From Daldinia sp. FL1419 (taxonomy: Eukaryota > Ascomycota > Sordariomycetes > Xylariales > Hypoxylaceae): a stretch of 64,000 nucleotides of DNA. Within the stretch, counting starts at the first letter, position 1. Every line of letters begins with the position of its first letter. The notes beneath the pieces were generated by a model. It searched no databases. It had not been told where the DNA came from and was given only the letters and a program-made list of their open reading frames with translations. The stretch spans positions 62,001 to 126,000 of the forward strand of contig MU623420.1 in NCBI GenBank assembly GCA_025201765.1, given 5' to 3'. Shown one piece after another: positions 45,101 to 57,656 of this stretch. The translations under genes and the position numbers were made by a program.

Positions 45101-47214
45101 ATGGCGGAAACGAAACGACCAACGGGACAGTCAACTCAACCTCGAACGCTAGGCAAGAGAAGTCTCAACGAAACGCTATGCAGGAGACTAAGGCTACAGG
45201 TGCTGTCAAATGGTCAGTCATCAGCCTCTATCTTCGAGCTATGGGTACTTGGTGGTTCTGGGCTATAGCTGTCGTAGTATTTGGCAGCCAGCAGCTAAGT
45301 GGTGTCGCCTCGAACCTCTGGATCAAAGAATGGGCCAACCAGTACACTGCGAGCCTCGGAACCGTATCCTTGTCTGGAATACAGCCCAGTATACCCCCGC
45401 AGCATTCTCCCAGCTCATTCCCATTACCAGCTTATTTCGCATCTGCTACCAGTTTCGTCAAGAGTACGTCCTTCATCACACCTGCGAGCTACTCGCCTGG
45501 TGATGTACCGGAAGTCAATGTCGACTATTATCTTGGTGTCCTCGCATTGATAGGAATTGCGGGCGCTGTCTTGGCATTGATCCGCGACATTTGGCTCTTC
45601 TTCGGATCGCTTACCGCATCTTGGAAGCTTCATAATAGACTTATGTCTGCTGTATCTAGGGCAAAGTTCAAGTTTTTCGACGTAACGCCACTCGGTCAAC
45701 TTATGAACAGGTTTAGCAAGGATCTTGAGGCCATCGATCAAGAGGTTGCACCTGTCGCCATTGGTGTTATGACTTGCGCAGTGGCTATTCTAATTACCGT
45801 AGTGCTGATAGCGGCCATTACCCCTGGGTTCTTAGTTGCTGGTGTATTCATTACTGGTCTATACATTATAGTCGGTATGTTCTATCTTCGGGCCTCTCGG
45901 GATCTCAAGAGGCTTGAGTCAGTCAATCGAAGCCCTCTCTTCCAGCAATTCGGCGAGACCCTTTCTGGTGTCACTACCATCCGCGCTTACGGCGACGAAC
46001 GACGGTTTATACGAGAGAATTTAACAAGAATTAATACACAGTCTCGTCCGTTCATTTACCTTTGGGCTGCTAATAGATGGCTGGCTATTCGAACAGACCT
46101 CCTCGGCGACTTTGTATCATTCTTTGCTGGTGTTTTTGTAATTCTCAGCCTCGGGAAGATCGATGCCGGTTCCGCGGGTGTGTCTTTAAGCTATGCTATC
46201 GGGTTTTCTGAGAATATTCTTTGGCTCGTACGACTCTACGCCGCAAATGAACAAAACATGAATTCTGTAGAGCGTGTTAAAGAATACCTTGATGTGGAAC
46301 AGGAGGCTGCGCTAATCGTTGAAAAGAATCGCCCTCCTCAGAACTGGCCCGCACACGGAGCGGTAGAGTTTATTGGATATTCTACGAGGTACCGCAAGGA
46401 GCTTGACCCGGTCTTAAAGAACGTCACCTTCAAAATCAATCCGCGCGAAAAGGTCGGCATCGTCGGACGGACTGGTGCTGGAAAGAGTTCTCTAACGCTA
46501 GCGATTTTCCGTGCTCTAGAGGCAGAGAGCGGTAAAATACTGATCGATGATATTGATATTAGTATGATTGGCCTACAGGATCTCCGAGAAGCTATTACTA
46601 TTGTACCTCAAGACCCGACCCTTTTTACCGGCACCATTCGAACAAACCTTGATCCTTTTGATCTTTACACAGATGAGGAAATCTTCACAGCACTCAGAAA
46701 AGTTCAGCTCATCGGCCTACACGAAACCATTCCACAAACCGATGGGGTTCAGGATGCCCAAACCCCTACCACACCATCCTCGCCAACCGTGGCAAACAAA
46801 AATATCTTTTTGGATTTATCCTCGCCAGTTGCAGAGTCGGGCACAAATTTGTCGCAGGGCCAGAGACAACTTCTTTGCCTCGCTCGCGCCATGCTGAAAA
46901 ATCCAAAGGTACTCGTGATGGATGAAGCTACAGCGTCAATCGACTATGCCACGGATTCAAAGATCCAGGAGACGATTCATGACTTGAAAACCACGATTAT
47001 CACAATTGCGCACCGCCTCGCCACCATTGTGGATTACGACAAGGTGCTAGTGTTAGACCATGGCGCGGTTGTGGAATATGGCCATCCTCACGAACTCTTA
47101 CAGAACGAGAATGGAAATTTCAGGAGTATGTGCGAGATGAGTGGAGATATGGAGACACTTACGAAGGCAGCTAAGAAGGCCTGGGACGATAAGAAGCTTG
47201 TGGATGACGAGTAG
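42117..47214 (+). CDS. ABCC/MRP-type full-length ABC transporter
   Basis: I read two exons: 42117-42184 (68 nt) and 42255-47214. They are joined over a 70-bp intron with GTTAGT donor, a CTAAC branch site and AACAG acceptor. The junction gives 'DDFTTCFRSD|YLQILFPLIL', a good MRP N-terminus. The product is about 1675 aa. Order: an N-terminal TMD0-like set of membrane segments, TMD1, NBD1 (Walker A GPTGSGKT near residue 735, signature LSGGQKQR near 841, Walker B 'HILLDDCLSAVD'), a charged linker, TMD2, then NBD2 (Walker A GRTGAGKSS near 1426, signature LSQGQRQL near 1554, Walker B 'VLVMDEATASID'). A Lys/Glu-rich insert lies in TMD1 after 'AKALRRKAASGKD'. Members export conjugates or drugs at the vacuole or plasma membrane; relatives are yeast Ybt1 and Nft1. 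The substrate is not predictable. Confidence 0.93.
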
Positions 47215-48159
47215 GGGCACATCCGCAAATAATATACTAGCCTGGATCAAGCCCATATCAAGCCGGCTTGAGAGTAATCAGGACTCATGCCCTCAGGATA
47301 CATACGTTACTCATACAGTGAAGTATCCGTACATCCTAGAGCACTTTAATGCTTGTTGGCGTTGACAGTCAACAGAACGTACGAAAGTCTGCACTCGGGC
47401 GTGTCGTGTCTGTATATATAGACTAGAGACCGCCTGCGTGGCCTGTTTATACGAAATAAAACCTGTTTTGGAGTGTACGTGCGTTGGTGATTTCGTGTTC
47501 ATCCTTACCATAGCTGCGTGTTTTTACCATAGATTGTATATGTACTTTGACACATAGCTGCGAAATATATAATTCTTTGATATTACCGAATGCCCTTGGT
47601 GGGAGTTTTAATTTATCATGGGAACGAATAGAGACTCGCTTTATAGGTAGGTAGGTAGGATGTAGTGGTTGTGGTATAGTCCAACGTTTGTTTTCTACAG
47701 TATGAGAGGAAAATTAGTTGAACGTTACAATATCGTCTCCTGTTGCTAGCTTTTTCGTTTAGATGTAGTCAGTACACAAAACTTCAGTATGGAAGTCATT
47801 ACGTGAAGCTAGGGGTTCACATTGATATTATACCAGGCAAGAAATGTTTAGGGCTCATCCATGCCAGTTGCATTCATGTACATATAAAGGCAAGTGAATA
47901 TTACACAATACGTGATAGGCCCTCTTGTAGGTCTATCACGACCTACCAAGAGTACATACGTCCTACGTTTCTGCTTCACATTTTACTTTTTCCCCGTTGT
48001 CGCAACTTAATGAGTACACTTTTTGTTTATTTCCTTTCCAATCCTCGCAAGGACCAATGAATTCGCCTCCACCCTATACCCTTATCCTAACGCGTACCGC
48101 ATAATGCCCGTTAACAAGCAGCAGACGGCCTTGGTGAAAGAGCCGTATGTAGCGAGCTT
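47215..48159. other. Spacer between convergent genes
   Basis: It contains the 3' ends of the ABC gene and of the TRAP-alpha gene and a taggtaggtagg run at 47,645-47,660. No gene was seen. Confidence 0.5.
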
Positions 48160-49166
48160 CTACTCGGAAGCCTTAGTCTTCGACTTCCCGCTAGCGCCGC
48201 TCTTGACGCGACGTGCGGCAGGGCGGTTTATGTGGTCTGAAGGGATCCAGCTCTCGTCGTAGCCCTTGTCAGTGCCAGTTGCAGAGCTTTCGCCTCCGGA
48301 GAGGGGTTCCTTCTCGACAGACGGGGCAGGAGCACGGCTCTTCTTGCTGGGCTTGCCGCTGGGAGCGCGCTTGGTCTGGGGGAAGAGAGCCTCGATATAG
48401 GTCTTGTACACAAAGTAGCACGTGCCCGCGAAGGCAGTAGTGAGGACAAGGTACAAGAAGATGCTATAGTAACAGAGTCAGTAATTTTGAGCCACATGCA
48501 GAGCGCAGTATAAAGATGAAGAGCGAATGAGAAAGTTAAAGTTATAGAGGACTTACATCTGAGGGTCAAAGATACTGGTGGGCGCCTCAACAATGCTGAC
48601 GGTCTGGTCGTATACACCGACTTGGAAGATCTGGTTGGCCGAGTTGGTAACAACGGCGACAAGCTGTAGGCGCACATCCTGGGGTAGCATGTCAAGTACG
48701 AAAGAGTAAGGAAGCGACTGCTTCTCGCCGGCGGGGATGGTAGCTTCGTAACGGACAGTAGTCAAGTTGCGAACCACAGAAGCCATAGGGCTGTCCTCGG
48801 GAGTAAGAGCCTTGTTGTTGAGGAGCTGGCCGCCGACGAAGGCAACCAAGATGGGCTCGTCCTCGTTGTTGGTGATGTCAATCACGGCCTTGGTCGGGCG
48901 GCCATTGACGAGCTTCACACCAAAGATATCATCGGCCTCGGGGAAAGTGGCAGCAACTTCAGCTTTCAGCTCGACCGAAGGAGGGCTACCAGCGTTGTCG
49001 GAAAGAGGCTTCAAGGCAGATTGTATTAGTAGCTAGCTTTAACCAATTGATATATTAAAAAGCTTGTTGGTTTTCAACTTACAGATTCAGGATCGACCTC
49101 GGCGGCGAACACCGAGGCGACACGAAGGGCCAGAGCGGCCAGGACAGAATAACGGAAGGCCACCAT
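48160..49166 (-). CDS. IRC22: TRAP-alpha family ER membrane protein (Irc22-like)
   Basis: There are three exons: 49166-49083, 49008-48557 and 48463-48160. The introns are 74 and 93 bp (GTAAGT donors; CTTGAAG and CTATAG acceptors). The product is about 279 aa. It has a signal peptide (residues 1-22), a lumenal beta-rich domain ('VNGRPTKAVIDITNNEDEPI', 'TIPAGEKQSLPYSF'), one membrane segment near residues 178-200 ('IIFLYLVLTTAFAGTCYFVY') and a basic, Ser/Lys-rich cytosolic tail. This is the layout of translocon-associated protein alpha; the yeast member is Irc22. It is inferred to act at the Sec61 channel, whose alpha subunit is also encoded in this window. Confidence 0.88.
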
Positions 49167-49762
49167 GATGGGCGGGAAGACGAGGTAGAATTAACCGGAC
49201 GATCAAGAGGAAGAAGAAAGTGGAAGAAGGGCGTTGTTGACAAGACAGAAAAGATTCAGAAAAAAAAGAAAAGGAAAAAGGAAAGAAGCTCAATCCATCA
49301 ATTGAATTTCGGAGAAGGCGTAGGAAGGCGTTAGCTGCGCAGCTCAGGGAAAACTGGTTGTGTGCAATCTGGTCAAATGCAATTGCATTGGACGATGGGT
49401 CCCCGAATTGGATTTCCGGCCAATGACGTGACGTTGCGTCAGGAAGGTCCTCCTCCACTTCCACCTCCACCCCTGCTCCTTACCAGGTACGTACCAAAGT
49501 TACCCTTGCGCATTTACTAGAGGTTCCTTCTGGGAACTTGACGTGGCTGCGGCTTCACTTATTCTGGCGCATAGCAACATCTCATCGTCAGTTACTTGAA
49601 ACTAAATTTTAAGCTTGACTAGTCATGATTTACTATTTTTTATCTATTTATTTTTTTTTTAAAAAAAAAGAATGCCTGTTTCCTTTAGGTTAGGTTAAAT
49701 AAATATCCTCGCTTTACATAACGCACGCCGCATAAACCGTACACAAGGTGTGTATATCAACT
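49167..49762. other. Spacer with promoter of the TRAP-alpha gene
   Basis: Purine-rich and pyrimidine-rich runs lie near 49,255-49,290, and T/A-runs lie near 49,640-49,670. No gene was seen. Confidence 0.5.
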
Positions 49763-51860
49763 CTATACCCAGTCCTCCCACCTTAATCCATCTCTCCAAC
49801 CCTTCCAAGTCGGCCCCTCGGCATCGGGCAAGAACCCGTTGGCGCAGTACGCATACTCGACGCGGGCAGCGCGGGCTTGCGCGTCGTAGAAGCTGTCGTA
49901 CTGCGGTTCCAACGCGTCTGCAAGCGTCCGCACGCTCCCTTCGGGGTGCAACTCTGCCCATGGTCGCCGGCACGTTGCGCCTGCGCACGTTTTGAGAACC
50001 AGTACCAGGGCGTCGAGGCGGGCTGCGACCTTTTCCACGGGATAGCCAGCTGCTGCGACGGTTTGACGGGTAGATGATTCTGAGGGTGAGAGAAGATTGC
50101 GAAGTTGGCCCGGGTCAGCCTGTAGAGTTACCTTCTCAGCAGTGATCTTAGTAGAATGATAGAACGATATGGTCACATACATCTAGATCGTATAGTTCGT
50201 GCTCGTTGTTGCACCACACAGAGTAGTATAAATTGTATCCCGGTCCTGAGACGCGAAGGGCCTTGTATGTGTTATGCTCGAGGGGGTTGCCTTGGTGAGA
50301 AGCCAGTGTCAGATCAAGCTCTTCTAATTCGTGACCAGATAAGGGGTAAATGTCAACTTACGGTTATGAATGCCCTCGCCCATTGCCATTCCCCAATATT
50401 CGATGCCTGCGTGTTCCCTTCTCTCTCCCCGACCCCTAACCTCTTCAATCTCCCCCTTTGTCACTGGGATTGCCGCGCCATCGAAGTCGTCTCTCTGCGT
50501 AATTCCTAGCAGATTGAGGAACGTCGGTGCGAGATCAGCGTGCGTAGTCACTACTCCTTCTGCCGTATAATTAGTCGCAACTCCCGGTCCCCGTATAATC
50601 AGCGGCACATTCACGTCCTCCTCGTAGCCGCAGCTCTTTCCGGGCTGCAGCCGGTGCTGGCCAATGTGGTACTCGTTATCGCTACTATATACGAAATATG
50701 TGTTGTCAAGTATACCGTGCGCTTCAAGACGCGAGATGAGCCCATCTACGAGCTCGTCGACGGCTTGAAGGGAGCGAAGACGCTGCCGGTAGAAGTGGTC
50801 GTTGTATTCTACGTTGGTAGTGTTCTGCCGTGGTAGCTGAGAGATCCAGTTTGCACCCGAAGGCTATGGAAATATGAGCAAGCGTCTAAGAAGAAGCGGT
50901 AGATCTTATTTATGGGTCAAGGAATATCAAAGTGCGGAAGCCTTGCATACCTCATCTGGATTAAAGTTGGCGGTTCGAGGCACCTTCTCCTCCTCGAAAA
51001 GGTGTTTATGTCGCTCAGCAGGCACGGGTTTGGTGAATTCGAAAGGCAGGTTGTCGAGATCACGGTGGCCATCCGAAGCAGAATCCTTCATGACAACATT
51101 GGCGTGGGGGGCGACTGGCGCAGCAACCAGGAAGAAAGGGTTTCCAGCATCGACGGCTTCGTCTAGCAGCCCATACGCCTTCTCCGCTAGCACATCGGTG
51201 CTATACTGCCCTTCGTAACTGCGCGGCTCCTCTCCATTTCGCTGGAACGTGCTGTTTAAATAATTGTATGTGTAAGGGTCAAGTAGGAAGTCCTAGGTTT
51301 ATGTTAGCTTCAAAAATCGGACACCTTGAGGAATAGGAGGTTGGATATACTGAGCCTGCGAAACCCCTCGGAGCTGGTGAGTTGTAATTTTCGACCGTAT
51401 GCACATTGAACAACTTCCCTGTATAATATGCATTATACCCGGCGTCCTGTAGCCAGACAGGAAGATAATTATCGTTGAAACCCTGCGAAATGAACTTGGG
51501 ATACCCGCCATACGGCGGGCTCACATCTGTGACATTCGTATTATGCGCAAACTTTCCCGTCCACAGCGTAACCCTCGACGGACAGCACACGGCCGTCGTC
51601 GCGTAGTGGCTGCTAAACCGTGTTCCCTGTTCCAATAGATGTTTCTGGACCAATGGCATATAATCCAACGACGACAGATGCACGTCCTGATCGTCTGTTA
51701 GAACAAACACGACGTTGGGCTGAGGTCGTGACAATTGCGCCTCCGTCTCACGGCCAAGACCAAGTGGCGTTTGATCCAGACCAAAATCTGGTGTAGCCTC
51801 AACTCGGCAGGTATCAGTGCTAATGGCGCACAACAGAGCGATGAGAGTCGTGACACGCAT
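49763..51860 (-). CDS. Secreted arylsulfatase
   Basis: Five exons are read: 51860-51351, 51292-50951, 50863-50362, 50290-50181 and 50119-49763. The introns are 58-87 bp, all GT..AG. The product is about 606 aa. The N-terminus is a signal peptide (MRVTTLIALLCAIST). Catalytic motifs are 'FVLTDDQD' (metal ligands D56, D57), the sulfatase signature 'VCCPSRVTLWTGK' with C92 in C-x-P-S-R (site of formylglycine formation), 'GYNAYYTGK', and 'YSSDNEYHIGQHR' in exon 3. The later part 'YNLYYSVWCNNEHELYDLD' is typical of fungal arylsulfatases. It hydrolyses aryl sulfate esters and is often used to scavenge sulfur. I chose the ATG at 51860 rather than the in-frame one at 51941 because it starts the signal peptide. 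Confidence 0.92.
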
Positions 51861-52350
51861 TTTGTTAGTTATTATTATTTTTCGTGCGTTCAAAAGTCTC
51901 CTTATATGAGAGTTGTGAGACCAATTTAGGCAATCGAGCACTCGTCTCCAATGAGCACATGGCAGGGGTTAGATTGCGTGCTTGGAAATAGAAGCCCTGA
52001 GACTCAGCCCAGCGATTAGAGTTGACTCTAGAAAAGGAGAATGTTACACGGGACTCATGATAGATATCAATACAACTCATTCATTGCTTTTGAATGAAGA
52101 CAGCTTAAACTGTAATTATGCCGGGCGTAACCTAATACTACCGTAGGTTCTAACCTAGCCAATTTAATGCAGCCAGCCTGTTTCGGGGTACATGGGTGGG
52201 TGATGATCATGGTCTTACGCTCCGGTCAAATCTTGCCTAACCAATGGTGTTTTTCCTACCCACGCAGAACGCCTCGCTCGCCTATGCTTAATCCAACGAT
52301 AGAAAGGGAATATTTAAGTACTCGTAGCCTCTCTTGCCTAGGCCGGATCT
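51861..52350. other. Spacer
   Basis: It contains the arylsulfatase promoter and the MED5 3' region. No gene was seen. Confidence 0.5.
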
Positions 52351-55300
52351 CTAGGACAAATCCCAGCCATCAAGTAGATCGGCACCACCACCACCACCCC
52401 CAAGACTGCCGAACATGTCATCACTTGACCCGAAGTCGATTCCTCCGTGGTGACCTGAGTCACCAGGGCCACCACCGAGATGACCCATGTCGCCACCGCC
52501 GTTTCCAAGATCTAAATTCATGCTTCCGTCATTTGTTAGACCCTCGTTCTGGGCAGCCGCGGCTAGCGCATCCCCGAGCGCGTGCGCGTTTCCGTCCAAG
52601 CCTAAGTTAGCCAGTTCGCCTTGCAACATCGACTCGGCAGGTGGGGGCATTAGCATCTGCGCCTCGACTTTGCGGTATAAACGAACAATAATCTCGGCCA
52701 TGCCTGGATCTGACTTTTGGATAATCTTGCAATCCTCCGCTTCTGCTTTTAGGGCCGCCTGGAGGGAAAGGCGTAGTTGAGGGGGCACATAGGGCCGGTT
52801 TGCAGAATCTAGATGAAGCACTGCTTCTGTCGGTGGCGGCAAATTGGTCACATCAGGAGCGCATATGAGGGCGGTAGCGATGTCGTGAGCGATACTTCCG
52901 TTGCCCGCTTCTGTCTGTACTTTGACCTCCTCTAGGATAACGTAGAGGAATCGCTTTGCACCAAGTATCTTCAATGCAACTAGAATCTGGCGATGCGTAT
53001 ATGCAGTCGGCATCACGTTCAAGCCTGGGTGGACACTCCACGACACAAAGTTTTGAACTAGATGTCGAACAAGTGCGGCCAAGCCCCCATTCGCTGTGCT
53101 GCACCATGTCTCGAGCTCATTATTAGCAGCGCTAGCAGTGCGTCGCGAGAGGCGGATATTTTCTCTCATCGCTTTAAGAAGGGGTTCTATCGCCTGATTT
53201 TTAGGATCGAACCTTTGACACGATCTCAGCGAAGAATCAAGGGGCATAGCAATGATATTTACAACCGAAGACAGCATAGTTTGGGCCTCGGTAGGGCCTT
53301 GTTTGGTTAATAGGATGAGTTGTAAAATCCGAATGACTGCCTTGTGCTCCTGGCCCTGGTTCAGCTCCACCCAGAGCAGATTAGACATGTATAGAATGGC
53401 CGGTACGAGCGACGGGAGTAGGAACGTATTTACTAAGTCTATGCTCAAGTTAGTACACCACCTAGGGTGAATATGTCAATTTGAAGCTTACATTCGACAC
53501 CAGTCTTGAGACTTTCTTCGTCCAGGTGATTTGTACAATATGCGAGAACAATTTGGTGGAATAGTGTGGGAACAAGTAGATAAAAATCCTGTGGGGGACA
53601 GGAGGATAGCAGCTCGTCTGCCAATCCGCCAGATTCTGTATCGAAAAGACCACGTATCCAACCGTCTAAATGTCCGTTCTCTCGATCTGTCAACTCCTCG
53701 AGCGACTTGTTGAGTTGATGCACGCTGAGTAGTTTAGCTACAAACGAGTCTGATCGAATACCGAGATCCATAGTTGAAAGATTGTAACGATGGACGAATG
53801 CCAAGACTAGAAGGAGCACAGAGCCGAACTCTTCGTAAACGGGTTGATATTCCCCTTGATCTTCCTCGTAGCGCCAGTGATTATCTAACAACTCGCAGAG
53901 TGGGTGCAACATAGTAATCGGTTTACAGAAAAGTAGCATTACATCCAGTAGCAACGGCTTCTTAGCAAGTTGGCTACATAGGAGTTTTAAGGTCATAGTT
54001 TCTTTGTTATTGCAAAGACGACCAATAACCTGGATTTCTTTTATTCAGTATTAAAATCTTCAGTTCTATAGTTTAAGTGCTTACCTCTGCTAGAGCCTGA
54101 CAAACCGCGCCAACGTTGCCATCCATGTTGTCAAGTTCGCCGATTAGTCTCTGGATCCTTTCGGGGTCGCCCATGCATTCTTCGACTAATTGCTCCTTGA
54201 CGTATCGGCCTGCCTGCGGTAGAGTTTGATACGTAATCTCTCCGAGTAAACCTTCAATACTTGATTCCGGGATTAACCCATGTAGGCAACAGGCGAAACA
54301 GAAGTCTTGACGGACACTGTCGGTAAAGGTATTGCTAGTATGTGTATCTTCAAACATGGCAGACAAAGTCGGAAAGGCATTAGTATCAACGTGATTGAGA
54401 GCCTCGGTGATGCAGAACTGAGCTGATAAAGGGGGATACATGGACGTCGCTAATGTTGCTAAAAGCAAGGGTAATTTGTTGATCAAGTAAGACCTAAGTA
54501 CGTAGTTTGAATGTTGGCCGTCACCACGAAATACTGCATTGGCGAGGACATCGAAGGAGGCCAGGATCAAATCAATCGTAGTAGATTGTATATCTCCCTA
54601 CCCCGTATTAACATTTTTGAATTACGTTAGATGATGGGCTTAGTACGATGCATACCTGATATCTATTATGTAAATAGTTGAAAAGAGCAGGATCATCTAT
54701 TAGGGGTCTCCCAACAAGCTAAGAGAAATCAGTGCGCAACTCCATGGGGGCGGATCACGGGATCTTACTGAGGCATTCAAGTAGATGTATAAGCCAGCCC
54801 GCGAGTTAACATTGGGTAGATCAGGTACGACGAAGTTATCCAAAGCCATCGTAGACTCAATATCGTCAAACCCGGGATTAGTGGTTTCCTTCTTCTTATC
54901 TACCGGCTCGAAAGAGGCGAGTGTCTCGGTGCGAAATAACTCGAGTCGACTGGCGATCTGCGATGCACTTTGGAGTATAGATGGAATGAAACTTGCTAGA
55001 CTTTCCGACAAAGCCCTTCGCGCGTCTATATGATATTAGCCTAACCGAGTTCACGTTGAAGACGGGAAAATGTACGACGCAAACACGTACGTTTTGCAAG
55101 AGGCTGGCGAAGAGCGTTTAGAAACGTTTGACTCTCACAGATAGCTAAGAGAAGCATAACAAACGCAGCTCTTGCCGCTTCCATTTCATCCCTAGACTGC
55201 GGGCTATGCAATTGGCTCATGACATCGTGCGCAAACGCTGTCGAGGCCGAAGTAAATAACGACATCCACTGTGCGATTAGTTTGCATATTTGCAAGGCAT

Positions 55301-55781
55301 CGCCGGTATCACCGATACCAGAGCCCATCGCAACAGCTTTTGTAAGACGATAAAAAATAACTTCTTCAGCACCATAAGAATTTCCCCATATTAACGGCTC
55401 TCTATGCTCTGAATCGCCAAGCGAGCCATTGCTAGCCTTCGAAGCTTGAGTGTGCGACGTTGAATATCTATACAATGCCTTCAATATGGAAGGGGTATCG
55501 ATGAGCTTATACCGAACGAGACCTTGCAAGTATCGTGGGACGCGAGGGTCGAGGCTTTCGGGATTCGAGGGTTGTGGTCTTAAGAAAATATCGGTGATGA
55601 TATTTGGAGGCAACGGATATCTCGAATGCATCATCGGAATGTACGACTCAAAAGCATCCACATCAAGACGAGACGAGAGACACCTGTTGAGGAACTTGTT
55701 CCACTCCTCTCTCGGATCAGCATGGTCTTGCATAGTCCCATTCGCGAAGCCGCCCTCTATCATATCTACGTCCATCTCCAT
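52351..55781 (-). CDS. MED5: Mediator complex subunit 5 (Med5/Nut1)
   Basis: Six exons are read: 55781-55091, 55025-54769, 54718-54656 (63 nt), 54597-54085, 54029-53492 and 53438-52351. The introns are 50-65 bp with GT..AG ends, and all phases agree, giving about 1049 aa. The N-terminus 'EEWNKFLNRCLSSRLDVDAF' and segments such as 'LIDDPALFNYLHNRYQ', 'SNYVLRSYLINKLPLLLATL' and 'KPITMLHPLCELLDNHWRYE' fit the fungal Med5 helical-repeat protein. The C-terminus is Gly/Asp-rich low complexity. Med5 belongs to the Mediator tail module and transmits activator signals to RNA polymerase II. I picked the ATG at 55781; an in-frame ATG at 55913 would add 44 residues without family support. Confidence 0.88.
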
Positions 55782-56918
55782 CCTCACAAAGCGCGTTCGG
55801 GGTTTCGTATATCGGATTTGGCTTGGTACATTTGACGACGCGAGGTTTGTAATATCACAGAATAGGAACCCGTATTGGAAGTATTGTCCTTTATGTACTC
55901 GTACCAGTAACACGCCCGTTTCATATGGAATTTTAGGTACAAGTTTAGGTTAGGATAACCACCTAACTAGTTAGTAGTAAGTTGTACGTACGAATCTGTA
56001 ACATGGAAATGTTTGAATCTCACGTTTTAAATTGACGAGGCTGAACTTTAGATAAATGCGGCAGTAGCAAATTGACGTCGGTGGGTATCTTAGCGCTGCT
56101 ACCTTGCCCACTATCGGTAGGTAGGTAGGTAGGTACTCCCGACTAATAATAAGTGATCTAAAGTCGCTCCCATTGCTAATCCAGCCAGAGCTCCAGCCAA
56201 GGCCAGGGGCGTAATTTAGGGCCAGAACGTGTTAACTAGGATAATGGAGCTTGGGCCATCCAGGCTCTATTGTACAAAACATAAATCTGCCCTCCAAAAA
56301 AACAAAACCAAAAAAACAACAACAACTTGTTAATGGGATGGCAAAAGCGGCCACCTCCCCCCCCCCCTTTTCCCCATGCCGCGGCGATCGAGGTCAGAGA
56401 ATAAGGATTGCCGTATCCAACGTAATGTAACGTAGAAATATTCAAGATTCCAAGATTCCAAGATTCCAAGTTCAACTTTCAACTTTATTATTATACCTAC
56501 CATCCTATTATGTCCCACACAATTTGGATTTAAGATAAATCGTAGGTCAGGGTACCTATAAAACTAACAATCCCCAAAGTCAATTAGTTTGAATCAGTCC
56601 AATCTCTCATAGAAAATCGCCCGCGTTTTCCCTCCCGTCCTATGGATAAATATAAGGCGCGTAGCGATACACTTGGGTCAACCCATTATCCCAAGGGTAC
56701 TTGAATAGAAACCTTCAACATGATGATCTCTATTTGGTCATCTCTGGTTCCATGAAACAAAATCCTTACGCCTGATCGCTTCCTCCAGAGCAAACCGCAT
56801 CCGGTTAACCCCTATAACCCCGTCTATCCCATCTAATGTCCGGGCATCGTGTATCTCGGTTGCCCACTATCCTCCCAAAATATGCAGAGACTGCAATTAT
56901 GACGCCCTGATACGTCTT
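55782..56918. other. Spacer
   Basis: It contains a taggtaggtagg run (56,115-56,130), a C-run (56,358-56,367), and three copies of the 10-bp word 'caagattcca' (about 56,443-56,472). No gene was seen. Confidence 0.5.
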
Positions 56919-57656
56919 TCAGGCATCTTCCGTCTTTACAACCGCCATGTCTCTATCGACATCAGGTGATCTGGGTCCGACCATCCAGTCCTGCATTGCT
57001 AACCATTCGCTCCAATTTGCTTCGGCACTGACAATTTCCTTCTCCGTGACGTTCTGAAGAGGACGTAGGAATGGGATGGTCTGCTCATCCGGCATGTCAT
57101 ACTGGGACTTGACCTTCAGCCAGCCAGCGCTCTTAGCAGCAAAGAGGAAATTTCTCCGCTCCACTTCATGAACGTGCCCTATCCCCGCAGCCCAGTGATC
57201 CCCGAAGAACCCATGCAGAACACCCGGAAAATCTAAACCGGTTGCTACTAGCCGCCGGATATACGGCGTCAGGGAGACGAACATCGGGTTGCGACTCGGT
57301 ATTGCAAGCATCGGGGACGGGGACGACACGCCCGCCGGCGATCCGGGTGGTTGCGATGATACAACAGGATGCTGCGGGTTTTGAAAAGGTAATTGTATAT
57401 TTATGAATGCCGCAACAGCCTGTACCGGCCCACTGTGTTGGGCATGATCCAAAAAGTACCGGACACATGACTGAAATTGCGGGTACCACTCGAGAATATC
57501 GAATTGGGACCCCCGAAAGGGATTAAAGGGACCCGACGGGTCTATCCCAGGCGGTGCCTCTCGCGATGAGGAGGGTTGCGGAGGTGATCGAGACTGAGAG
57601 GGTTGAAAGGCCATTGGGAATCCCGGAGGTCTACCTCCCTGGGGATGAAATGACAT
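56919..57656 (-). CDS. Conserved fungal protein of unknown function (245 aa)
   Basis: It is a single exon. A Pro/Ser-rich N-terminal third is followed by 'FDILEWYPQFQSCVRYFLDH', 'AVAAFINIQLPFQ', 'FVSLTPYIRRLVATGLDFPG', 'LHGFFGDHWAAGIGHVHEVE', 'NFLFAAKSAGWLKVK', and 'TIPFLRPLQNVTEKEI', then 'EANWSEWLAMQDWMVGPRSP'. I recall similar proteins in many filamentous ascomycetes under uninformative names, but no function is established that I can cite. There is no signal peptide or membrane segment. The conserved Trp/Phe pattern suggests a compact helical domain. It is probably real because the second half looks like a constrained domain. Confidence 0.75.
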   Translation of the reverse strand: MSFHPQGGRPPGFPMAFQPSQSRSPPQPSSSREAPPGIDPSGPFNPFRGSQFDILEWYPQFQSCVRYFLDHAQHSGPVQAVAAFINIQLPFQNPQHPVVSSQPPGSPAGVSSPSPMLAIPSRNPMFVSLTPYIRRLVATGLDFPGVLHGFFGDHWAAGIGHVHEVERRNFLFAAKSAGWLKVKSQYDMPDEQTIPFLRPLQNVTEKEIVSAEANWSEWLAMQDWMVGPRSPDVDRDMAVVKTEDA

